A stretch of DNA of 64,000 bases from Epiperipatus broadwayi (lineage: Eukaryota; Onychophora; Udeonychophora; Euonychophora; Peripatidae). The first letter of the stretch is position 1, and each line of letters starts with the position of its first letter. The stretch covers positions 7,481,291-7,545,290 of the forward strand of contig JAQFVV010012405.1 in the NCBI GenBank assembly GCA_028023455.1, given 5' to 3'. Shown piece after piece: positions 24,081 to 35,348 of this stretch. The notes under the pieces were generated by a model. The model ran no database searches and was not told the DNA's origin. It saw only the letters and a program-made list of their open reading frames with translations. A program made the position numbers and the translations under genes.

Positions 24081-25010
24081 ATCCATCATTTTCAAGCACT
24101 TGATCCATTACAAGATGAAGCTTTCTCAAAGTTTAATTCAGTTTTCCCTTTTTCTAGCCTCTCCATCTTGCACAAAAAACTTTATTTATGTACCCATCTT
24201 ATACATAGTGTTTTGGATTTTTTTTACAATCATTTACAATTCAATCTTAATTCCATCTGTTACATCTATTAATATCTCTTTTATCAATATGTTCCTCCCA
24301 GTTCTACTTCGGTCTCTTAATTTGTTCAATGATGTCAGTAATATTTATGTATATTCACACCCAGATATATTTTATTTTCACTCTCTTCTTGTTATTCCTT
24401 ATATACATCTCTCCATATGTCATTGAATGGTCTGAAGTTTCTGTATTGCTCTTCCATTAGGTATGGCAGTCCTAGATTTATAAGTAAGAACTTTGATACA
24501 AATATATTAAAAATTCTTCTTTTTTTTTGTGTCATTTCTAACAAAAATATTCCATTTAAGTTTAATTCTATGATTAGTTTCATCCATTTTATTAATAATC
24601 TGATCAAGGTTATTTGTAGTTGTTTACTTCTTTTAATTCATGATAATCAATTTTTATTCTCTTCATCTGAAAAATGCATTAAACATTACTTTAATCTTTT
24701 TAGCATTTATTTTTAGTCCTATTATCTTATTAGTGTTTAATAAATCTTGCAACATTTCCTAACGCTTTGATGCATATCTTTCAAAACAGCCACATCATCT
24801 TCAAAATCTACATGACTTAAATAATCTCCATTTATTTTTATTCCCTTAGCTTCTCATTTTTAATCCACAAAATATTGCTTGTAAAAAAATTTAGAAGATA
24901 TAAAATCATCATCTTATGATACACTTTCTCAATGTTAATCTTTTTAGTATTATGGTGTAATACAATCATTGCTATAACATTTTAATTATCATTCAGCATA
25001 TGATTATATC

Positions 25011-25013
<3 letters not shown>

Positions 25014-25089
<76 letters not shown>
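25014..25089. repeat. (TA)n microsatellite, ~75 bp
   Basis: Pure TA dinucleotide array, the longest in the window. It accounts for the Ile-Tyr repeats in open frames on both strands, which are not genes. Confidence 0.98.
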
Positions 25090-25090
<1 letters not shown>

Positions 25091-25233
25091 TGATGATCCA
25101 ATGTTTTAATCATCATGGAAATGCTTATACAATCAAATGCCAATGGCTTTTTATAATCTACAACCAAAAGCATAATAGCAAATACCCAGATATTATTGAC
25201 TATGCTAAAACCAATTTTAAATCCAGCTCAACT

Positions 25234-25243
25234 GGGGGGGGGG
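25234..25243. repeat. Poly(G) tract of 10
   Basis: G homopolymer within the decayed RTE copy. Confidence 0.95.
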
Positions 25244-25464
25244 TAGAATCCAAATTTAGCTATATATCTTGGCAATGATTTTGTATAGAAGTGATAAAAG
25301 ATTATAGTTCTGTAATTTATAACTCTTTTATCACATTTTAAATAACAATATTATTATTACATTCTTTTAATCATTTTGTCCATCTTTATTATTTTATTTT
25401 ATATATAATTTTGTCAACAATTTTCTACTTCTTCAACTACCTTTTTTAACATATCAATAATAAT

Positions 25465-25774
25465 ATTTGTCTGAAGGTTTGTAATGATGCTCAGTTGGTA
25501 GAGCGTTTGCCTTAAATTCGATATTCAAGAATCTAAAGGTCCAAGTTCAACTTCTAAGTGAATATTGTCACTGTGCATATAGGCCAGCAACACCTGAAGA
25601 AGAGTGGAGACTAATACTACTCAAAACATTGTGTAATTACTAACCTGTATTGTCTATTCGTGTGTTATTACTAACAAGTTGTTTGTATTTGGAAAGTTTA
25701 AATAAAGTTTAAAATTTTCTATACATTCAACATTCACTCATAAATGATGAAAATAGTTCAACATATCACATCTT
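25465..25774 (+). mobile_element. SINE family D, full-length, with TSD
   Basis: The head gatgctcagttggtagagcg is a clear lysine/alanine-like tRNA A-box region. About 40 bases on, aggtccaagttcaact is a B-box-like element. A body (cagcaacacctgaagaaga, gttattactaacaagttgtt) and tail follow. The flanks atatcaataataat (25451-25464) and atatccataataat (25775-25788) agree at 12 of 14 positions, giving a target duplication inside the RTE. This is the reference copy for the inverted pairs at 14050-14502 and 44491-44762. Confidence 0.78.
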
Positions 25775-26780
25775 ATATCCATAATAATTCCATCAGTTCC
25801 TAGAGCTTTTTCTTCTTCACATATTTACTTGCATTTAAAATACTTGGAATTTCAGAAAAAATAGTAATATCAGATTTTTTCTCTTATTAATATATAATAA
25901 AAATTCTTCCAGACATTTTATGAGCTCATTTTTCTTTTTAATAATAGTTCTTATTTTTCTTACTGCTGAATCTATATCCTTCCAATACCAAAATGTTGTT
26001 TTAATTTATGAGACCTTTATTCATTTCTATAGCTTTTCTTGCCAATTTACATTAATATTTTTTTACATCTATTCATTCTTTTTCATATTATTTTAGTCAA
26101 TTCTTAATGGATTGTTTTTAAAATGTTCATATTCATTTTTTCTTTATACATTGTCTTATCTCAGTAAAAAATTTACCGAAAAATTGTTATCTTTCCTTGC
26201 AGTACTTAATAGAGTATCAATTATCTTCTTACTGATTTCAGTCAGGGCTAAATAATTTTCAAAATCAGTTAATATTTCAAAATAATTTGCAAGTTCTAAT
26301 TTGAATCATTGGAATGTTTCAGAAGATTAGTAAGATCACTTTTTAATATTGTATTTCTTAATAGATTTTATCTTCCTACCTTAGCATGTGCCTATCATGT
26401 CATTAATCCACGATCACTTCTTATGTTAAATCTATTAAGAATATTATCAAATTGAAACACATACTTTCTATTATCCAAAATTTATAATTCAATTTTGCAG
26501 TATTTTTATTTGAATGCTTCCATGTCCATTTTTATTTAGCATTTTTCTCAAAAAAAGAATCCATAATATACAGTTTTTATTTTTCTGCAAACTATACAAG
26601 TTTGTCTTCTTTCTCATTTCTGTTAATATAATCAAATTTATCCCAACACTCTCATCTTTCAGTTATTTACCCATTCTAGCATTAAAATCTTCAATGACAA
26701 TTTGAAAATATTATTTGGTGTGATCAAAAAATACTTTATATATCAATATAAATTCCTCTACTTTAGCATTTCCCTACTTT

Positions 26781-26791
26781 GGGGGGGGGGG
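26781..26791. repeat. Poly(G) tract of 11
   Basis: G homopolymer just upstream (relative to transcription) of the decayed RTE. Confidence 0.95.
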
Positions 26792-26999
26792 CAGAGAGGC
26801 AAGTTTACAAAATAAGGTTTTTCACAAAAGTTTTATATATTTAGAGTATCGATTACAAACAAATAAAAAAAAAATCAAATGAAATAAATATCTAAAAAAT
26901 TAACAAATAATTAGTAAAACAAGTAACACATTAACATGAAATAAAATATCTCATAAAAGTGATCGTGCTTGATTTTTGTTTTGTATTGATTACAAATAA

Positions 27000-27420
27000 A
27001 TTATCAGAAGATTACAAACAACAAATGTATGGAATGTGAAATTTGCTCCTGCCTTTCACTTATAATTTTTTCGATCCATAGTTACAAGATTATTTCGGAA
27101 AGACGAAATGCAGCATCAGAATCCAAGCGATTTCTGTATTTTGTTTTTATAAATTTATTATACGCACATTGATTACATAAGTAATATTTACTGAGGCTGT
27201 AACCTCGAGCATGTGCGTGTAAAATGCGATAGAAGGGACCTCTACAGGTGTTTAACCACAAGCTTACGCTATACGTTGATGATGAAAATATATTTTTTCA
27301 TAAATAGGTTGTGGAAAAACTTAGCAATAATTTTAAAGCTTTTTTTTCCTAAGCTCTGGATATTCATTATTCACAAATATCCAAAATTTGATCAACTTAG
27401 TTCAATAAGAGCGTTTTTTC
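27000..27420 (-). pseudogene. hAT (ZBED-type) transposase C-terminal fossil
   Basis: The minus strand encodes, in neighbouring frames, ALIELS, then FWIFVNNEYPELRKKKL, then LLSFSTTYLCEKIFSS (about 27265-27385). After about 90 unrelated bases it continues KTKYRNRLDSDAAFRLS (about 27090-27160), ending near SERQEQISH. This order is the C-terminal hAT dimerisation region of the ZBED5/GTF2I-repeat-like group, whose proteins read FWISxxxEYPEL..KAL..LLPF.TTYLCE.GFS and then KxKyRNrL. An insertion of roughly 90-130 bases splits it and there are several frameshifts. It differs from the hAT remnant at 1413-1874, so a second hAT lineage is present. No TIRs were located. Confidence 0.72.
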
Positions 27421-27671
27421 CATGAAGATTAAGACATATAAATTAGATTAACATGATTTGATTTATTTTTTCATGAATATCGCAGACCGGGAAAAAAAAT
27501 TTGGACCAATGGTTGGAAAAAACTGCTCTATATCATCGTAATGAAAACTTGGGAAGTATGAATATGAAATATTTGCATTTAATAACTTTTATTAAGTTGA
27601 ATGTGTAATTTTGCCGTTCTATTTAATATTGCATCAATCTGTACTATTTGTTATTCCACTTTTAATTATAA

Positions 27672-27748
27672 TGTGATGCACTGCGATTTCTCCTTATACT
27701 GAGTCAGGAATCTCTGAGCCACTATGCCGAGAGAAATCTATTAGCCAG
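27672..27748 (-). mobile_element. LINE tail fragment
   Basis: The reverse complement matches the 3' tail of the LINE at 4320-6215: gtttctctcggcatagtggc, then agattcctgactc.gtataaggagaaa. No LINE coding sequence precedes it, so it is either an extremely 5'-truncated LINE or the tail of a SINE using that LINE. Confidence 0.7.
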
Positions 27749-27759
27749 TAAATCATATT

Positions 27760-29130
27760 CCACTTGTGCTTCTGCTATCTGTATCTCTGTAGTAAAATAT
27801 AAGTTCATTTTTTAAATCGTCTCTTCATCTTCTAATTTCACAAAATTCACAACAATGTCCAAATAAATATTAGTTACTTCATTGTCTACATTTTTTTCTT
27901 CACTTAAATATAAGCTGCAGAAGCAGATATCTAAATAACAGTTTACCATTGAATTGCAGCCCGAGTCCACAGTCAGAGGATCTTAGCACCCTCTGCATTT
28001 GGACACCACTGGTAACTTTACAGTCTCTTGGGAATAAAGGCTATCTTATCTGCCATATCATAAATATATATAACAAAAAAAAAAACAAACAGATAATTCC
28101 CACATATATTCATACTGCTTTCAAGAAAACTTGACTGATATTTCAATTAAGAATTATCAGGCATCTGAGAAAACACTGTTGCATTTATTAATAATAAACT
28201 CAGAAGTAAAAATTCAGTGAATACACAAAAATCTGCCTAATGCATATTAGATAGCAGCTCAGCCGGGTTCATTTACTATATAAATAACTATAAAGTAGTA
28301 TGAATTGCAATGACATGAATTTATCGCATGGACTTTAAAGATTCATCCTGTTCAGTTTCTTTAAGGTTTCAAGACGAATCAAAGAATCGTTTTTCAATAA
28401 ACCGCAAACATCCATTTCTCTATCGGTTTACTAAATTCACTTTATTTAAATTAGTTTGTATGGCGGGGTTAGTGACTACCTATTAGAGAAAAGGGGATAT
28501 GCAAGACAAAATATAAAATCAAAAACATTCATAAGCTTCATTTTCGACTTGAAATTTTATTTTACTTGCCTTTATCATTTTATGTATATGGATTATCTTA
28601 ATTCACTGGGGGGGGGGGGATATACTACAGTATTATAAAAGCAACAAATACAAAAATAAGTAAGTTTATTTTTACGAGTTAAATTTTTTCCCCATAAATA
28701 TTATTTATTGCATTAAAGCATTATTTCAACTAAGTAGAAACCTTTCAATAAAGACATGTTACTAACGTCAACATCACCCCACCCCACCCCCCACCCCAAA
28801 GAGTTGTTATAAGTACTAAGCTAAAAAACATATTAGAAAAGTAAATAAAAATCACACAAACACATGTACACGAAAGATTAAAAATGATGGAAAAGTTTTC
28901 CAATAAATGAATATTACGATCAGCTAGCTAAACAAATCGTTGAAAAAGTTGAAGTAACACGATTTTATATTCACTATTTAGTAAAAATGAATAACTTTAT
29001 GAATAAGATTTAGAAGAACTAGAGATGGTAGAAAATTAATAAGTAAGAATAATTTTAGAAATTGGAAAATAATTAAATAATGGAAGAACTGGACATCTAA
29101 TGAGATCTTCACTCTAGATGTCGCCACTTT
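27760..29130. other. Mixed interval without genes
   Basis: It contains a less AT-rich piece at about 27950-28030 (no coding sense found), a 12-base poly(G) run (28608-28619) and a C-rich patch (about 28772-28797, ccccacccc repeats). Nothing else was recognised. Confidence 0.5.
28608..28619. repeat. Poly(G) tract of 12
   Basis: G homopolymer in AT-rich DNA. Confidence 0.95.
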
Positions 29131-29139
29131 ACCATTGGA

Positions 29140-30034
29140 GCAGGAGAGATGCAAAAAGCAAAATGAAAATGTTCGGTAGATTACAGTTTACAGATAATGA
29201 GAGAACAGCTAAAATAGTATTTAATTGGGTTATGAGTAAACACAGGCAACAAGATGGGTGAGAAAGGTAGTATGGCTTGCAGAAGTTTTGAATAGAGACT
29301 TTATATCAGTATATTTATACAAAAAGTGGGATGATTGTGTTAGGAGAATTGTTGAGTGTTATAGTGGCAAGTAATGGGATAGAAGAATAGATGCATTAAT
29401 AAAGAATAGAGAGTTGGGGAACTAGTATGGAGGATAAAAAGAATTTAAATATACATAGAAGTAAACAGAATATTGGGTGAGAGTTAATTATGATAATAGC
29501 AAGGGAAGCAGTTTACTGCTTAAGACTTGAACAGAATCTTTAGTAGCAAAGAAATATACACATAAATTTAAAAAATGTGGGTGATTTAGTCTTCAAGTTG
29601 TGTAAGGAAGGTATAAAAAATATTAGGCATCTGTTAATTGAATGTAAATGCCTGCAAGCAGAAAGGGTTGAAATAATGAAGTTGTGGGAGAAAATATAAA
29701 CAAAGTGATTATATAGAGTGATTCTTGGTTTTTATGCTAGGCTTGGAAAAAGATAAGGAGGATGTAGAAATAAAAGCCACAGAGTGGACAAAGATTATGT
29801 TGGGAAAATGGGATAGAGCAGGATAGAGAAGAATATGGGGGAAATGGCGGATAATGGAAAGAGAAGGTATGGTGGCTAACAGGTTTCTCTGTGTATAGTA
29901 GCTGGAAGATTCCTGACTCTGAGAAAGGAGAAACCACAGTGTATCACATCACATCCTGGCTAACAGGTTTCTCTGGGCATAGTGGCTGAGAGATTCCTGA
30001 CTTCAATAAAGGAGAAGCTATAGCATATTGCATC
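29140..30034 (+). mobile_element. LINE 3' end with tandemly duplicated tail
   Basis: Bases about 29150-29830 correspond to 5405-6120 of the other copy (shared acagtttatggataatg-like, aaaatagtatttaattgggtt and gtgggatgattg words). They include the decayed zinc-knuckle segment CKLCKE...IRHLLIECKCL. The non-coding tail then occurs twice: about 29873-29955 and 29957-30034, a period of about 84 bases. The copy at 6128 has the tail once. It is 5'-truncated and broken. Confidence 0.78.
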
Positions 30035-30320
30035 AACATTAATTGAATAATCATTTGTTCAGGTATTAATGGACAGAATTAAAATCAAAATCTATGGACA
30101 TACAGATTCAGAGTCTGTTCTGTCACTGAAGTAAAATACATATAATAATTAAAAAAACAAAAGTATATATTTGTAGTTTTGAAAAAAAAAAGACAAGAAT
30201 ATTAAGATCATTCTCATGAGAATTTTATGATAAAGATTAAGCATTGGAAAAAAGAAAAATTCACAATGGAGTAGCTTCCTAAAAAATAAAGTTGCATCTG
30301 GAGTGGCAAAATAGTTTTCA

Positions 30321-30512
30321 AAATCAACACTAGTTTATTGAGTAAATGAAATATTCTCAATCTAAAACACAAGATGAAGTCTTTGAAAAGATAAGAACAT
30401 CTTATCTTTTCAAAGACTTTAGTAAAGACAAGAACATCTTATCTTTTCAAAGACTTTAGTTTATGCTTTGGATTGAGAGTATTTCATTTACTCAATAAAC
30501 CAGTGTTAAAAT
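30321..30512. repeat. Fold-back with duplicated centre
   Basis: Outer words caacactagtttattgagta and actcaataaaccagtgtt are inverted. The inner arms agtctttgaaaagataag / cttatcttttcaaagact form a perfect palindrome around aacat, and the right inner arm is duplicated (30395-30420 and 30432-30458). No family relationship to the other repeats was found. Confidence 0.85.
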
Positions 30513-30660
30513 CTTAATCTAGTTATAATTACTAATACGCTAAAATTAATTGCGTTATGGTGAAACTTTTAAGTTTATTAATTAGTAGGCTTTTTTTATC
30601 TATTCTATCTTTTAGACTTAGCACTTTCAGAGCCCTTGCAGCTCCATATTCATAGTCCTT

Positions 30661-31393
30661 TTCATCATCATCATCATCAACCATTATCAATCCACTGCAG
30701 GATGAAGGTCTCTCCAAGTTTAATCCATCTTCTCCGATCTTTAGCTTCTCTTCTCCACAACACCCCTGCACATTTTCTTATTTCATCCATCCATCTCACA
30801 TGTGGTCTCTTTCTGGGTCTTTTACAATCTCTTGGAATCCATTTTAAAATTTCAATTGTCCATCTATTATCATCTCTTCTAGCAATATGTCCAGCCCATT
30901 TCAATCTTTTAATTTTTTCAATAAGGTCAGTAACACCTGTTTGTCGTCTTACCCATACATTGCGTTTTCGATCTCTTCTTGTTACTCCCAACATACATCT
31001 CTCCATACTCCTTTGAGTGGTCTGAAGTCTCTGTATTGCTCTTCTATTAAGTGTCCAAGTCTCAGATCCATAAGTAAGAACTGGTAAAACACATTTGTTA
31101 AAAACTATCCTTTTCAAACACATAGACATATTTCCTTTTAGTATCAAGTTATTTCTACCAAAAGCACTCCAACCAAGTTTAATTCTATGATTAATTTTCT
31201 CCATTATGTTTCCATCTGTATTAATAATCTGACCAAGGTATTTGTAACTGTTAACTTCTTCTAATTCTTCATAATCAATCTTTATTTTCATATTTTGAGC
31301 AAATCGATTAAACATTACTTTAGTCTTTTTAACATTTATCTTTAGTCCTACTTTTCTACTTTCATCTGCTAACTCCTGCAACATTTCCTGCAG
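30661..31393 (-). mobile_element. RTE LINE 3' fragment with open frame
   Basis: The minus strand encodes about 235 codons (31384 down to 30677) without a stop: from MLQELADESRKVGLKINVKK through YKYLGQIINTDG, YGSETWTLNRRAIQRL, MERCMLGVTRRDRK, TDLIEKIKRLKW and RPHVRWMDEIRKCAG to LQWIDNG. This is the region after the RT catalytic motif in RTE elements, so the palm (including FADD) is missing. The first codon is TTG, not ATG. The tail is (atg/gat)n at 30661-30682. It is highly similar to 58660-59369 except for loss of two codons after RLKW, so both inserted fairly recently. No promoter is expected. Confidence 0.87.
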
Positions 31394-31394
31394 C

Positions 31395-32945
31395 TATATG
31401 CAAATGCATGCAAATTGCTTATATCATCCATTTTTTCGAAACCGCAAAGCAATATAATATTAACCACTGGGAAAGGTATATATTTATACATAAACATTAC
31501 AATAGTCTTCGGGGAACAATGCTTAGATCATAACCTACTATGCCAAGAATATGAGGTTCAACTTGTTTGGGTGAACCCTGAAAGATAGCTAGTTTACAGC
31601 CAACCTAACTTATCTGATAGTGGTAAACAAATAGATATCTAGTTATTTTTAGCCAGAGAATAAAGCTCTCAGGTTAATCTAGATTGATCAAATGATAATT
31701 GTTAAACTGATTGCAAAACTATAATTGTAATATGTTATCTATTTTGCTAACGGCAGAATAGGCGAGATCACGATAACTTCTATTTTAATAGAAGAAAGTA
31801 TTCTAAATGGTGATTTATTTACTGCACTAAAACATTAATTAAATCTTTGATTTAATTAAGCAATTAATATTAAACACACGTACACACACATATATATTTA
31901 AACAATAGAAGAAAGTATTTTAAATATTGACCTTCAGATAAAAAATGTAAGTAAGAAGGTCAGAGGGTTTGCAGGCAGTAAATATTTGATATTATAAAAA
32001 CTAGATCTTTATTCCTCCCTCCCCCTCAACATTTAATATTACTTTACTATTAGATATGGTAATAACTTAACAAAGAACAGGTTTCACTGATAAAAACATT
32101 AATTATTTGGCTTATATTATTCATTTATGATATCTACCATTAGGTACCTGTTTCACAACTATCAATTAGTTATTAAATGCAGGAATAAAAGTAGCATTTC
32201 TACTTAAACACACACTTCTATTACATATAAAAGAAATCAGCTTTTTAAATAATAGTCTTCTTTATAAAAAGGTCTATCTAACAGTCCCTCACAAAGGAAC
32301 AATGAAGAAAAAGGCAATGCTCACCATGTTTGGAAAATGTGGATGATAATGGCTTGAGTTGATGATTTTCATCCTTTTTTTAATTTCTAGTTCAAAATAT
32401 AGCTAGATAATCATTTGATGACTAATATTGGTTGGTTATCTAATTAGTTATAATCAGCTATCTGAAAAAATTTAAATATTTTGAAAAGAATTTCATTTAG
32501 TCATAGATTCAGACCTCAGGTCATAGGCATGACAGGTGGGGTACCATGGGGCTTTTCCTTTATTATCTATATATATACGTATAAAAATTGTCATAAGAAT
32601 ATATTTTACATATCTATCAAAGTGAAAAGATATAAGTAAATAAATACCAATATTAACAAAAATGGGAAGCAAAAACAGTGTAGCTGCAAACTATACTATA
32701 TCAATATACACGACTTCAGTTAATGCTACTCAAAAAATAAAAATAAACTAACAAAGAAAAATATAAATAAATTTTAAAAAAATTAAAATTTGTAAATTTA
32801 ATTACATTTTACAACATGTAAGCAGCCATCTTTCCATTTTTGACACCTGGACATTACCATGTTATACACACATATATATAATATAAAAAAAATAAAATCA
32901 TACATCACATGACTTAACTTAATAATCTTGTATTACAAATGTAAT
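31395..32945. other. AT-rich interval, nothing recognised
   Basis: No coding, tRNA-like or TIR signal was found in 1.5 kb. It includes short A-runs and a cactcacaca-type patch at about 31875-31890. Confidence 0.55.
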
Positions 32946-32950
32946 ATAAT

Positions 32951-33562
32951 GAGCATGTTAATAGCTCTCAACAAGCTTTTCTGATAAATGCCACAAGAGA
33001 AAATATTTAAAAATCTCTATCTAGAATATCCCCATCTCCAAACCAGTTTCAAGCTACTGGCCATCCTCAGTGAGATTCTGGAATATTTAGACACTAGAAC
33101 TAAAATACCAGCTCAGGTTCAGCATTTATCTAATATTTAACTATTAAGTAAAAAAAATCTGAAATATTCACATCTATATGTCTTCAGATCCCGCTATCTA
33201 ACTTTAATAGCTAAATGGGCCTGAAGAGACTTTCGTTAATTAATAGCCTTAACAATATATCATGCTAAGGCTATTAATATATCATGTAGTTGAAGAATTT
33301 TCAGATCTATATAGCTATTTAAGTGAGATAGCTGGATTTGAAGACATGTAGGTGTCTGAAAATTTCAGATTTTCTACTTAATAATTAAGTATTAGATAAA
33401 TACTGAGTTTGAGCTGGTATTTTAGATCTAGTGTCTGAATAACCTAGTGTCTCATTAGTAGCTTGAAACTAGTTGGGGATGTTGGACATTCTAGATAGAG
33501 ATTTTAAAATGCTTTTGCTTGAAAATTTATCAGGAAAGCTTGTTTAGAGTTATTAGCATGCT
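32951..33562. repeat. Family C fold-back, 0.6 kb
   Basis: The left arm starts gagcatgttaatagctct and runs through aatatccccatctccaaacc, ctactggccatcctcagtga, ctaaaataccagctcagg and catctatatgtcttcagatc. The right arm repeats these in inverted order, ending agagttattagcatgctta. The centre is aatagccttaacaatatatc / aaggctattaatat. Left and right arms are each about 280 bp and moderately diverged. The cctcagtgag word and the internal order show kinship with family B. Confidence 0.83.
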
Positions 33563-33599
33563 TATTATATATATTATAATGGTCCAAAAGAAAAGGAGC

Positions 33600-33745
33600 C
33601 CTACTGCATCTGCACTACAAGGGCGCCATCTAGGCATTTGAACCTAGAAAATTTATAAAGTAGGCAGATACGTGCTGTTAAAGATCCTACTTTATTTTAT
33701 ATTTAGACCGTTAGCCCAAGTCACTAGCTCAGTGGAGATGCAGAG
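33600..33745 (-). repeat. Possible tRNA-derived SINE
   Basis: The reverse complement has ctgagctagtgacttggg (A-box-like) and, after about 90 bases, taggttcaaatgcct (B-box-like: ggttcaaat.c). It is less AT-rich than the neighbourhood. The A-to-B spacing is long for a tRNA, so the call is weak. Confidence 0.3.
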
Positions 33746-33749
33746 ATAA

Positions 33750-34990
33750 TAATATACAAATTTGTTTAATTTCATATCTTAAATATAAAAAAATAAAAGC
33801 CACTGCCAGTAATTAACACACAAACAACATTTATTAATGCACATATATAATCATTTTAAATTTGAGGAATAACATTTATTTTTTTTTTTAATATTAATTT
33901 TTAATTTAAATTATTATTTTAAAATTTTAAATCAACCACACAGATGAATTTTATATTTATTTTAAGATTGTCGATTATGAATAAACTACATAGATTGTAT
34001 TTGAAAAGAAAATATTCTATCCCTTATTTAACCTTAGGCCAAAAGTTTGCAGTCAAACTGGCATCAATCCATCTGATACATTGATGTATTCAATGTAGCA
34101 TGAAAATATGACAGCACTAAATACTATACTGTCAGGAATGGACATCTGAACAGTATGGTTAGAGAAGATATTGACTCTCAACCAAACAGGAATGCTACCT
34201 CTGTCGGCAAGAAGAAGAATAAAAACAAAAACTCCATAGGAAGGGACTGCGTATCATCTTACTATCCCTTCCATAGGCAACAAGGGGGTATGCAGCATAT
34301 AAATCAATCCTTCCCATAGCGGATCTCATACTACATCTACTAATTATGCCAATATATCCAATCCATTGACCTAATTTAACTACGAAACAAATAACCTAAG
34401 ATTACCCTCCCCTAATTAATTAATATAACTTTACAAATCTATATAGCCATTCATGCCCGATTTAAATTTAACATTTATATAAATTCGCACAGATGGATTT
34501 TATAAAAGTTTGTTGTTGAGTATAGATCGACTACATAGATTACATGCTCAAAAACATTTCAACATAAACATAAATGATCAAAATATAAAGTCATTGATGT
34601 AATTGCAGAGGGAATTCACTAGAAACCCAATGGTATTCATCATAAGATGCCGCATTAACACCAATAACTAAAATGACATCTGAATAAATACATTTTAGAT
34701 ATTCAACGTAAGATATCATTATTTACCAAATGTCTATATATTTTAATCATATATGAAAACAAAAACATAATTAAACATGAACGAATCTATGAAAGCATCT
34801 ATGCCCAACTTAAATTTAATGCATTTAATAATTTCTACAATAAATATTAATAAAAAAAAAAGGAAATGATTTTTAGAAAACTTAAATGTAAAAAAAAAAA
34901 TTAAACAATAATTGATTTGGAAAAGTCAGATTATAGCTCATTTTACAAAAATTAGATTTAGCTTGTTTATTAAACTTGTCAAATCTTGAT
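33750..34990. other. Interval with diverged direct repeat, no gene
   Basis: About 33940-34030 and 34488-34560 share cacagatg.attttat and gactacatagatt-like words, suggesting two diverged copies of one repeat. A less AT-rich block at about 34130-34340 (gaagggactgcgtatcatct) has no recognisable coding sense on either strand. Confidence 0.4.
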
Positions 34991-35036
34991 GAAAGTTCTT
35001 AATTACTTTAAAATTTTAAAATTGTCCAGTCCAATA

Positions 35037-35348
35037 GCTTACAGTAGAAGAGTCATGATTCTTGGTGCCAATTCCCACAATGTCCCCATTGGAAGACCGG
35101 TCTGATGTTCTGGAGGTGGCCTTAGCTGGTTCCATTCTGGTATCACAGTCATTTCATTTTTTAAAATAGAGAGAGAGGGTGATATGTGCGTCCTATCACA
35201 CCTCTCAAAAACAATCAAGCTGGAATTGTCTGGCACTGTCCTTAATTTCAATATTTTTCATTTTATAATCATCCTCTGGATTCAACGAACAAAACATCAC
35301 TAATCCATCATTTTCATTAGGGTCCGAGCTGAGGCTTGGTGCTTCCAT
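35037..35348 (-). pseudogene. Unidentified protein-like segment, frame-broken
   Basis: On the minus strand an ATG at 35348 opens 47 codons (MEAPSLSSDPNENDG... to QFQLDC) that stop at 35205-35207. Neighbouring frames continue open to about 35039 with protein-like composition (for example MEPAKATSRTSDRSSNGD in one frame). A good splice donor, ACT|gtaagc, falls at 35043/35042. Base composition is clearly less AT-rich than the surroundings. I do not recognise a family. It could be an exon of a real gene with a misread base, a processed pseudogene, or transposon-derived. It ends about 230 bases before the LTR element. Confidence 0.3.

Larger units (their letters stand above)
24085..26720 (-). mobile_element. 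RTE LINE, near full length, ruined
   Basis: On the minus strand the order is: an APE endonuclease piece with DFNARMG (about 26670-26700; family GDFNAKIG) and IRSDRGL (about 26410; family SDHRLV); an RT N-terminal piece EEEKALGTDGIIMDI (about 25780-25825; family KAPGTDGI); then, after a SINE and a TA microsatellite, the RT C-terminus and 3' end at about 24085. Stops and frameshifts are numerous. It is interrupted by SINE D at 25465-25774. RTE elements encode one APE-RT protein in about 3 kb, so 2.6 kb including insertions indicates some loss. Confidence 0.8.

Noticed and set aside
24982-25278. Open frames on both strands rich in Ile-Tyr repeats
   Set aside because: They are translations of the (TA)n microsatellite.
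25488-25560. Possible functional tRNA gene
   Set aside because: The A-box is good, but acceptor and anticodon stems do not pair and the sequence continues into a SINE body with target duplications.
30532-31087. Several plus- and minus-strand open frames overlapping the RTE fragment
   Set aside because: They are other-frame readings of the RTE 3' end; the meaningful frame is the 235-codon minus-strand one.
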